The notes beneath the pieces were generated by a model. The model did not search any database, was not told the origin of the DNA, and saw only the letters and a list, made by a program, of their open reading frames with translations. The position numbers and the translations under genes are program-made. 18,436 nt of DNA, from positions 1-18,436 of the forward strand of contig UQTD01000038.1 in assembly GCA_900543845.1 (NCBI GenBank), read 5' to 3'. Positions within the stretch are counted from its first letter, which is position 1, and each line of letters starts with the position of its first letter. This DNA is from an uncultured Collinsella sp. (GTDB taxonomy: Bacteria > Actinomycetota > Coriobacteriia > Coriobacteriales > Coriobacteriaceae). Positions 1 through 5,569 of the stretch are shown piece by piece.

Positions 1-2
1 GC

Positions 3-950
3 TTGCAGCTCTACCAGATCCACAACCTGGACCGCAGCTTTGATGATATGATGCTGGGCCTGGAGAGCTGGATCCCCATGTATATGACGGGGCAGATTGC
101 GCCGTATTATCTCAAGGGCGTGCAGAACAATGTCTTTTCCCATCTGCTCAAGGTCTCCGGCGCGGCGGCTCTGGCGGGCGAGGCCATCGCCGGGCAGCAC
201 AGTGCCGGGCGCTATACGCTGACAAAGCAGCGCGACGACATCGCCTATTACACCCGTCGGGCTGAGGCACTACTGGCTCAGGCTCAGCCGCTCATGGAGA
301 TCTACCGGGCCGAGCGTGCCGCCCGCGTTGCGGGGAGCACGGTTGAGCCGGTATCGTTGCCCGAGTCTGTGTGCGTTGCGTGTGAGATGGCGTGCGATGC
401 CAGGGAGCTTTCCGAGTTGCTCGCTCAGGTTAAGAAGTCGTTTGATACCTACCGTCGCGTTGTTGCCGACGGTGGGTTGTTCTGTGCGTTTGGCTCTGGC
501 TCACCGCATGGGATTTGCCGGGGCTCGAGCTATTTAGACTACGATTCACGGCTTGACGAAGACGTGCTGGTGGGCGAGTACGACGGCGCTACCAGGCATG
601 ATGTTCGGCGCGAGGCTGCGATTTCCGAGCTTGTGGACGAGGCTTCGACTGAGGGCGGCGATTCGCTCAAGGTTGCCGTGGCACGCATGCAGGAGTTTAA
701 CGGACGGCGTTACGATGGCGTGCTGGATGAGGGCCCTGCGCGCCATGTGAATGCATTTTGGTATGGACTCAAAAAGCTCAGTCAGTATTGCGAGGCCGCC
801 GTGCGTGTGGACGAGCGTGCTTGGGATTGCTTTATCGATAAGGTGCAGTTCGCCTACGATGAGCCCGTGGGGCGCCTGGCCACGCAGATGGACGACAAGC
901 AGGTTGCGGCTTTTGTTGCTGCCGTGGAAGTGCTTGACGCTGACGAGTAA
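3..950 (+). CDS. Hypothetical protein, 5' end outside the window
   Basis: The frame is open from the first bases of the window and stops at TAA 948-950, leaving at least 315 residues. The first in-frame codon is TTG at base 3, but no SD can be seen before it, so the true start probably lies upstream. I do not recognise the family. The visible protein is soluble-looking, rich in Ala, Glu and Arg, and shows no signal peptide or membrane segments. It has a short Cys cluster (CVACEMAC) near residues 124-131 that might bind a metal or simply be structural, and a Tyr/Trp-rich N-terminal part. Only 27 bp separate its stop from the small gene at 978, so the two are probably co-transcribed. Codon use matches the high-GC neighbours, so I am confident it is coding but cannot give a function. 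Confidence 0.75.
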   Translation: MQLYQIHNLDRSFDDMMLGLESWIPMYMTGQIAPYYLKGVQNNVFSHLLKVSGAAALAGEAIAGQHSAGRYTLTKQRDDIAYYTRRAEALLAQAQPLMEIYRAERAARVAGSTVEPVSLPESVCVACEMACDARELSELLAQVKKSFDTYRRVVADGGLFCAFGSGSPHGICRGSSYLDYDSRLDEDVLVGEYDGATRHDVRREAAISELVDEASTEGGDSLKVAVARMQEFNGRRYDGVLDEGPARHVNAFWYGLKKLSQYCEAAVRVDERAWDCFIDKVQFAYDEPVGRLATQMDDKQVAAFVAAVEVLDADE

Positions 951-977
951 GGGCCTGGTTTGGTGGGAGGTTTCACC

Positions 978-1190
978 ATGAAGATCGACGTTGATGTAGA
1001 CCAGCTGCGCGAGAGTCTGCTCGACCGCGCGGGGAGTGCGGCCGGCGTGGGCTTTCCGGCCGCCATACTCGACGTAGTGGATGTCGAGGACGAGTCGCCC
1101 CAAGAGCTCCTGGCCCGAGCCGAACGCGAAGGCCTCGATCTCCGAGACTTTGTCGTCGAAGACGACTACGGAGCGTCTGATGACTGGTGA
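978..1190 (+). CDS. Small acidic hypothetical protein (70 aa)
   Basis: The start is ATG 978, chosen because GGGAGG at 965-970 lies 7 nt before it; a TTG at 960 in the same frame has no SD. The 70-residue product is strongly acidic, with Asp/Glu clusters in the middle (VVDVEDESPQE) and at the C-terminus (VVEDDYGASDDW). It has no Cys, no membrane segment and no motif I can name. It follows the unknown gene ending at 950 by 27 bp and is probably its operon partner. It converges on the DUF3800 gene with only 7 bp between the stop codons, and no terminator is visible between them. An acidic partner or anti-nucleic-acid mimic is conceivable, but nothing in the sequence proves this. Confidence 0.7.
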   Translation: MKIDVDVDQLRESLLDRAGSAAGVGFPAAILDVVDVEDESPQELLARAEREGLDLRDFVVEDDYGASDDW

Positions 1191-1197
1191 CCCCGGG

Positions 1198-1875
1198 TCA
1201 GTTCATTCTTTTGTTCCGGAGATATGAGAGAAATCCCTTTTTGAACGTCCTTCGGGTTCCAAAAAATAGCCGATCCGTCTTGGTTTCTTCCTTACTGTCA
1301 AACTTGATAGCCGTTAGCTCGATCGTGCAGATGTAATCAGTAACTTGGAATAGCCGGTAGGCTCGCGGTGTGGCTTCTCGGTATACGATGACGTCCCTTG
1401 CTAGAACGTACTCGAGCGCAGAATGGATGACCTCTGTTACGATCGGTTGACCGTTGTCGTAGTAAATCTTAACGGTGTCGTATCGTTGGAAGAATTCCAG
1501 ATGGTCGAAAAGCTCAACCGTGAGGTCCCGCCTCATTCTTTCCGCAAGACCGTTTTGATTGTCGGTGAATTCGATCATTCGGTATTGTAGGCAGAGGTAG
1601 CGTATGGGGAGATGCTGAATGAACGCGCGAAATGCGCTCAACATGTGCCTTCGCTGCTCCTTGGGAAGATCTTTGTAGTCGCCGTTTCCATTCAATAGGG
1701 GTCCTGCATGAAAAGGCGTATTGGGAAGCGAGGACTGCGACAGGGCGCGCTCGTAGCGGTCAATGCGTTCAACGAGCGCATCGCATTGATCGTGAAAAAC
1801 GAGGGTGACGAGGTAGTAGTTGGAGACGCCTCCGAGGTCGCCAGATTCGTCAACAAAGACGGAGAGTTCGCTCAT
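1198..1875 (-). CDS. DUF3800 domain protein (predicted RNase H-like fold)
   Basis: The 225-residue product opens with FVDESGD (residues 7-13), the hallmark of DUF3800 proteins. Other acidic positions expected of an RNase H-like active site are in place: D9/E10, D140 in IYYDNGQ and D180 in QVTDYICTIE; FHAGPLL (56-61) is a further conserved-looking motif. The family is uncharacterised biochemically and is often found in mobile or defence regions; nuclease activity is inferred from the fold. ATG 1875 is the start because GGAGG (1886-1882) lies 6 nt upstream; a longer frame to 1896 would run into the T-tract of the terminator upstream. Base composition is clearly more AT-rich than that of its neighbours, which suggests acquisition by transfer. 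Expression must pass a terminator immediately before the SD (see the RNA element at 1895-1987). The basic C-terminus (RRTFKKGFLSYLRNKR) would suit RNA binding. Confidence 0.85.
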   Translation of the reverse strand: MSELSVFVDESGDLGGVSNYYLVTLVFHDQCDALVERIDRYERALSQSSLPNTPFHAGPLLNGNGDYKDLPKEQRRHMLSAFRAFIQHLPIRYLCLQYRMIEFTDNQNGLAERMRRDLTVELFDHLEFFQRYDTVKIYYDNGQPIVTEVIHSALEYVLARDVIVYREATPRAYRLFQVTDYICTIELTAIKFDSKEETKTDRLFFGTRRTFKKGFLSYLRNKRMN

Positions 1876-1894
1876 GGTGGGCCTCCATTTTTGC

Positions 1895-1987
1895 AAAAAA
1901 AATGCCGGGGGTAAGACCCCGGCTCTTGGAGGCCCCTCTTTTGGAGGGAACCGTATTCTTTATACCATGAGATAAGGGGTGCTTTCA
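1895..1987 (-). ncRNA. DUF3800 leader RNA, copy A: two hairpins ending in a terminator
   Basis: Read on the minus strand, the conserved core runs from TATAAAGAA (1964-1956) to a T8 tract (1902-1895). It holds a first hairpin of CCCTC and GAGGG around a short loop, a linker GGCCTCCAAG, and a second hairpin GCCGGGG/CCCCGGC (1923-1904) followed by T8, a typical intrinsic terminator. The predicted transcript starts near 1987 from the promoter at 1994-2022 and would end near 1895, about 93 nt. The DUF3800 SD begins only 8 nt beyond the T-tract, so the gene is read only by read-through. Two more copies (2131-2198 and 2293-2360) keep the same blocks, which supports conserved RNA structure. From memory, published surveys named several RNA motif families after neighbouring DUF3800 genes; membership was not tested. 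Confidence 0.7.
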
Positions 1988-1993
1988 AGTAAT

Positions 1994-2022
1994 ATTATAA
2001 TAAGCAAACATATGTTCGTCAA
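1994..2022 (-). promoter_or_regulatory. Sigma70-type promoter for the DUF3800 leader RNA
   Basis: On the minus strand TTGACG (2022-2017) and TATAAT (1999-1994) are separated by exactly 17 bp. The region is AT-rich compared with the rest of the window. Start of transcription is expected near 1987, about 23 nt before the conserved TATAAAGAA of the leader RNA. It is the best-matching promoter on this strand here. The equivalent position before copy B has lost the -10 sequence. Confidence 0.75.
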
Positions 2023-2130
2023 ACTACCTGCGAAAAGTCCTTAGCCGTCCAGAGGTGGGTAGAGCGGCTCGTAAATTGCTGACGCAATGGGCCGGCGTTT
2101 TCCCGAGAAGTATTTAGTCTTGACTCGCAT

Positions 2131-2198
2131 AAAAAATGCCGGGGGACATCCCCCGGCTCTTGGAGGTCCCTCTATTCGAGGGTACCGGCTTCTTTATA
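2131..2198 (-). ncRNA. DUF3800-type RNA element, orphan copy B
   Basis: This is a second copy of the leader RNA on the minus strand: TATAAAGAA (2198-2190), hairpin CCCTC/GAGGG with outer GGT/ACC pairs, linker CCTCCAAG, then an 8-bp terminator stem GCCGGGGG/CCCCCGGC (2157-2138) and T6 (2136-2131). Similarity to copy A continues about 25 nt upstream (TTGAAAGC and ATCTCATG are shared), but the place of copy A's TATAAT is here ATGGCG, so the promoter is missing. No gene follows directly; the next gene on this strand is DUF3800 itself, beyond copy A. Base differences between A and B in the first hairpin mostly keep pairing, which supports selection on the structure. Confidence 0.65.
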
Positions 2199-2292
2199 GC
2201 ATGAGATCGGACGGCTTTCAAATTGCGCCATGTGGATGGGATGGCGCGCCTGATAAAGCCCTCAATGAATGGCTTCTAACTAGCGTTCGTGA

Positions 2293-2360
2293 TATAAAGA
2301 AGTCGGTCATCTCTTAAGAGAGGGCTTCCAAGTGCCGGGGACGTTTTCCCCGGCTTTTTT
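2293..2360 (+). ncRNA. DUF3800-type RNA element, orphan copy C on the opposite strand
   Basis: On the plus strand the same blocks recur: TATAAAGAA (2293-2301), CGGT, a short hairpin around TCTC/GAGA, linker CTTCCAAG, terminator stem GCCGGGG/CCCCGGC (2334-2354) and T6 (2355-2360). It is more diverged than copies A and B, the linker having CTTCC where they have CCTCC. No DUF3800 gene follows; downstream is only the inverted repeat at 2407-2469 and the 3' end of the antiporter gene on the other strand. It is best explained as a relic of a second cassette or as a free-standing small RNA. I see no convincing promoter before it. Confidence 0.55.
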
Positions 2361-2406
2361 CATTTCGGTGTCAATTCAAATGTTTTTAACCTATCCCCTT
2401 AATAAC

Positions 2407-2469
2407 TTGCGGTGAAATAGGGACTGAAATGGCTGTTCAGAGGACCATTCAGTCCCTATTTCACCGCAA
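2407..2469. repeat. Long inverted repeat behind the antiporter gene
   Basis: Arms 2407-2427 and 2449-2469 are perfectly complementary over 21 bp, and pairing continues with ATGG/CCAT across a one-base bulge, leaving a loop of about 12 nt. It begins 18 bp beyond the antiporter stop codon (minus strand) and could stop transcription from either side, but neither arm is followed by a T-run. The motif TAGGGACT resembles the GGGAC cores of other palindromes in this window. It could be a REP-like repeat, a RNA 3'-end stabiliser or a terminator. Confidence 0.7.
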
Positions 2470-2486
2470 CTTATGGGTGGGGATGG

Positions 2487-4088
2487 CTACGACGCCAGCG
2501 TGGCAATGACGGCTTCGTCGCCGGCGTATATGAGGGTGTTGCCGTCGGGGATGATCGTTTGGCCGTCGCGCTTGAGCATCACGACGATAAACGGGTGCTT
2601 GCCCTGCGGCACGTCGCGCAGGCGCTGCCCTGCCAGGCGACCGTGGGGTGTCACGGTGACCTCGCGCAGCGTAACCTCGGCACGCTCTTCAAACGTCGGC
2701 GCGGCCATAACCAGCAGGTCGCCTTCTTCAATTACGGTATCGCCGTTGGGCAGCACCGGGTGCGCTCCATCGCGCAGCACCAGGACCACGAGCATGTCCG
2801 TTGCACTGCCAATATCCGCGAGCGAGCGTCCGGCAAACGGATGTCCAGCTCCCACCTTGAGTTTGACGAACGACATGCCGTCCTCGTCGCGGTAATCGTT
2901 AAACGTGCGGCGCACGTCGCCTTCTGCATCGATCATATCGAGTTTCTTTGCCACTGCTGGCAGCAGCGAGCCCTGCACCACAATGCTCGACACGGCAATT
3001 ACAAACACCAGGTCAAACAGGTCGTGACCGCCGGGTACACCGGTCACCACGGCAAAGAGACTAAAGACGACCGATGCTGCTCCGCGCAGGCCCGCCCAGC
3101 TTACGAGCGCTACCTGGCGAGGGTTTGTCTTAAAGGGCGCCAGCAGCAGACCGACGGCGATGGGGCGGCTCACGAAGAGCATAAACGCCATGAGTGCCAG
3201 GCCCGGCAGCAGCATTTGCGGCAGGCGGGCGGGCGTCACGAGCAGGCCGAGCAAAAAGAAGATGGTCATCTCGGCCATTTCGGTGAGGGTGTCGAAGAAG
3301 TGCGCCAGCTCGACCTTACCGGTGATGTCGCTCGCGCCTAGCACGATGCCGGCAAGGTACACGGCCAAAAAGCCGTTGCCGCCCAGGTAGCTCGGCAGCG
3401 CGTAGGCAACGATCGCCACGGCGAATAAAAAGATAGTCTGCGCGCCCTCGGCTGTTGCGTGTGCGCGCTCAATCAGGCGGCCCGATGCCCAGCCGATAAC
3501 AAGGCCTAGCCCCGCGCCCAGGATGATCTGCTTGGCCAGCAGCACGGGGATGTTAATGTCGCCGCCGGCCGCGAGGGTCGCGAGCACGGCGGTGAGCATG
3601 TAGGCGACGGGATCGTTGGAGCCCGATTCGACCTCGAGCAGCGAGTCGGTGCCACCTTTTAGCGAAAGACTGTGCTCGCGCAGCACACTAAAGACGCTGG
3701 CTGCATCGGTCGATGCCACGACCGATCCCAGCAGCAGGCCGCCGATCCAGTCGAAGCCTAGTACAAAGTGCGCGAACACGCCGGTGATGCCAGCGGTGAT
3801 GACGACGCCGAGTGTGCTCAGCAGCACCGCGGGCACGGCGACAGGTTTGGCGCGGTCGATGTTGGTGTTAAAGCCGCCGTAGAACATGATGAACAGCAGC
3901 GCCGTGCTGCAGACGGTTTCGGTGAGCGCGTAGTCGCTAAAGTCGATGTGCGCCGGACCGTTGACGCCCAGCAGCATGCCGAGTGCGATAAAGATAAGCA
4001 GGGTGGGGAAGGGGAGCTTTTTGCCGACGGGTTTGATGGTCAGGCACAAAATGATGACGAGGCCGATAAAGAGAAGTATCTGGTTCAT
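2487..4088 (-). CDS. CPA1-family K+ or Na+/H+ antiporter with two C-terminal TrkA_C domains
   Basis: The 533-residue protein has a membrane part of about 12 hydrophobic segments (roughly residues 1-385) and a soluble tail. The membrane part carries the CPA antiporter signatures ASTDAASVFSVL (about 125-136) and SGSNDPVA (155-162), whose N158/D159 pair corresponds to the ion-binding residues. The tail shows two TrkA_C-like units, about 405-465 (GHPFAGRSLADIG...LPNGDTVIEEGD) and 475-533 (GRLAGQRLRDV...IPDGNTLIYAGD), known to gate transport in response to ligands. The layout is that of NhaP2/CvrA potassium/proton antiporters, which export cations in exchange for protons at the cytoplasmic membrane; sodium or potassium preference cannot be read from sequence. 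ATG 4088 has AGGAG 12 nt upstream, a rather long spacing. It is a single-gene unit. Confidence 0.9.
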   Translation of the reverse strand: MNQILLFIGLVIILCLTIKPVGKKLPFPTLLIFIALGMLLGVNGPAHIDFSDYALTETVCSTALLFIMFYGGFNTNIDRAKPVAVPAVLLSTLGVVITAGITGVFAHFVLGFDWIGGLLLGSVVASTDAASVFSVLREHSLSLKGGTDSLLEVESGSNDPVAYMLTAVLATLAAGGDINIPVLLAKQIILGAGLGLVIGWASGRLIERAHATAEGAQTIFLFAVAIVAYALPSYLGGNGFLAVYLAGIVLGASDITGKVELAHFFDTLTEMAEMTIFFLLGLLVTPARLPQMLLPGLALMAFMLFVSRPIAVGLLLAPFKTNPRQVALVSWAGLRGAASVVFSLFAVVTGVPGGHDLFDLVFVIAVSSIVVQGSLLPAVAKKLDMIDAEGDVRRTFNDYRDEDGMSFVKLKVGAGHPFAGRSLADIGSATDMLVVLVLRDGAHPVLPNGDTVIEEGDLLVMAAPTFEERAEVTLREVTVTPHGRLAGQRLRDVPQGKHPFIVVMLKRDGQTIIPDGNTLIYAGDEAVIATLAS

Positions 4089-4413
4089 GGATAGTGTCCG
4101 CTCCTGGGTGGTTGGCGTGGCACGGTCAGTTGTCTGCGGTTATTTGTACCCAAAGATGGTGGGTTTATGGGGGCGGATTGCGGGCGTGCTCATTTTCGAC
4201 ACGAAGCGGAGACGCGGGCGGCGTTGGTTGGGGCGCCGGGCCAGACGACGTAGCGTGAGCGGTGCGGGTTGACAGGCATGCGCTGGCGACCGTTGACGGT
4301 ATGCAGCCCTTTCCAGCTTTATTGCAACGGAGTACAATGGGTAACGTTTAAGTTCAACTTGAAGTTTTAGTTGCGGCTCCGGGCTTCGGCCGCAATGCAG
4401 AGAGAGGCGTTCC
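4089..4413. other. Intergenic region between divergent antiporter and phosphoesterase genes
   Basis: These 325 bp must hold promoters in both directions. On the plus strand TACAAT at 4333-4338 is a plausible -10 with a weak TTCCAG 16 bp upstream (4311-4316), and an 11-bp palindrome TTCAACTTGAA follows at about 4352-4362, where an operator could sit. TTGACA (4269-4274) and TTGACG (4293-4298) are also present but not at a workable distance from that -10. Frames crossing the region lack an SD and look like noise. I see no RNA gene or mobile element here. Confidence 0.35.
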
Positions 4414-5253
4414 ATGGCGATCTATGTGACATCCGATGCTCACGGGCACGTGCGTGCGCTTGACGAGGCCCTGTCCAAGATTTCGCTGTCGTCCGACGAT
4501 ACGCTGTACGTGCTGGGTGACATGATTGATCGCGGGCCCGATCCGGTTGGCGTTATTAAGCTCGTACGCTCGCTACCCAACGCTCGCGTGCTCAAGGGCA
4601 ATCACGAGCAGATCATGCTCGATGCCATCATTGGCCAGGATCCGCTCGATGCCGAGACCTGGGATATCAACGGCGGTTGGACTACCCGTCAGCAGCTCAA
4701 CGATATGGAATTTGAGGCGTACGAGGAGCTCGTGCGTTGGATGGCGACGCTGCCGCTCTATGCGGTGGCCGAGACTGACGAGCGGCCGTATCTGCTGGTG
4801 CATGCTGGCATCCAGACCGAGGCGGCGCGGGCGTTTTTGCTTGAACATGGGGTTGATTGTGTCGATGGTGCGGGGGCGGTGGATGCCGATTGCGAGTTAC
4901 TTCAGCAAATGCTTGCGGTGCAGTCGTCCGATGACCTGCTGTGGATTCGCCATGGCTATTGGGATGCGCCGACGGGACTGCTTTCTGCCGAGGGCAAGGG
5001 TCCGGTCGTCGTGAGCGGCCACACGCCTACGGTGTCGCTCGGGCGTTATTGCGAGGTCGGCGGTCTGGCGGGGCTCGATGAGGAGTCGGGCCGCGGGCAG
5101 ATTGTGCGGCTGGGCGGCGAGGATACCGCTGGCGTGCCCGATCGCATCGACATCGATTGCGCCGCCGCCACCGGCTCCGAGTTCGGCCGCGTGGGCATCC
5201 TGCGTCTGGACGATGGTGCGGAATTCTACGCGAACATTCTTCCTGGCGAATGA
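4414..5253 (+). CDS. Calcineurin-like metallophosphoesterase (PrpA/ApaH-like)
   Basis: The 279-residue protein carries the full set of two-metal phosphoesterase motifs: D8-x-H10 (SDAHG), GDMIDRG (35-41), GNHE (62-65), H130 in LVHAG and H203 in SGHTPT. The GDxxDRG and GNHE forms are those of the Ser/Thr protein phosphatase and ApaH branch, so substrates could be phosphoproteins or dinucleoside polyphosphates; the sequence does not decide. ATG 4414 follows GAGAGAGG with about 6 nt of spacing. No signal peptide or membrane segment is seen, so it acts in the cytosol. The last 60 residues or so lie beyond the catalytic core and I do not recognise them. It stands alone, and the nearest downstream sequence is a repeat nest. 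Confidence 0.88.
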   Translation: MAIYVTSDAHGHVRALDEALSKISLSSDDTLYVLGDMIDRGPDPVGVIKLVRSLPNARVLKGNHEQIMLDAIIGQDPLDAETWDINGGWTTRQQLNDMEFEAYEELVRWMATLPLYAVAETDERPYLLVHAGIQTEAARAFLLEHGVDCVDGAGAVDADCELLQQMLAVQSSDDLLWIRHGYWDAPTGLLSAEGKGPVVVSGHTPTVSLGRYCEVGGLAGLDEESGRGQIVRLGGEDTAGVPDRIDIDCAAATGSEFGRVGILRLDDGAEFYANILPGE

Positions 5254-5272
5254 TTGCACAAGGGGTAGCTAA

Positions 5273-5353
5273 TTTGGGACGGGGCTTTTTTGACTACTTT
5301 TGCCCTTCTGCCCTTCAAATGATTTTTCTGGGACGGGGATTTAAAAATCATTT
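5273..5353 (+). repeat. GGGACGGGG composite repeat, copy 1
   Basis: The first half contains TTTGGGACGGGGCT followed by TTTGACTACTTTT. The second half is a palindrome of the form ATGATTTTT, CTGGGACGGGG, AAAAATCAT. Both halves recur at 17989-18073, where the whole element is reversed and the palindromic half is flipped again relative to the first half. It follows the phosphoesterase stop codon by about 20 bp and may act as a terminator region. Confidence 0.65.
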
Positions 5354-5366
5354 GGCTGCTCGCTGG

Positions 5367-5489
5367 CTAAGTGAGTAGACTTTTTTGGAAATGCCGAGCA
5401 CCCAACATGCTTGCTTCAACAAAACTGCAGGTCACAGACTTGTGCTTTGTCGATGTGGTCGGGGATTCGGTAAAAGTCTACTCACTTAG
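5367..5489. mobile_element. MITE-like 123-bp element with 18-bp terminal inverted repeats
   Basis: CTAAGTGAGTAGACTTTT (5367-5384) is matched perfectly, in inverted form, at 5472-5489. The 87 bp between the arms are non-coding and form no further obvious long palindrome. The size, terminal repeats and lack of a gene match a miniature inverted-repeat transposable element moved by a transposase elsewhere. I cannot see a clear target-site duplication at the flanks, so a large structured RNA or terminator remains possible. Confidence 0.5.
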
Positions 5490-5569
5490 TTTTGCGTGAT
5501 GCATATTGTTCGCAACGAGACCCCAGCCGGGGTGATTTCATCGCAAATTCCGGTGACCGGGGCAGCTAA

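Larger units (their letters stand above)
5254..5569. other. Non-coding repeat nest between convergent genes
   Basis: These 316 bp contain no credible gene. They hold, in order, a GGGACGGGG composite repeat (5273-5353), a 123-bp element with 18-bp terminal inverted repeats (5367-5489), and a nested hairpin whose outer arms TTTGCG(T)GATG and CATCGCAAA span about 5491-5548 around an ACCCC/GGGGT pair. The phosphoesterase (+) and the flippase (-) converge here, so insertions would harm neither promoter. Confidence 0.7.

Noticed and set aside
2031..2130. tRNA or attachment-site remnant between RNA copies A and B
   Set aside because: A few tRNA-like words are present, but no acceptor or T arm can be built, and no direct repeat of the tRNA-Ala 3' end was found here.
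2087..2317. 76-residue plus-strand frame across RNA copy B
   Set aside because: It runs through a structured RNA and its terminator, has no SD, and its codon use does not match real genes.
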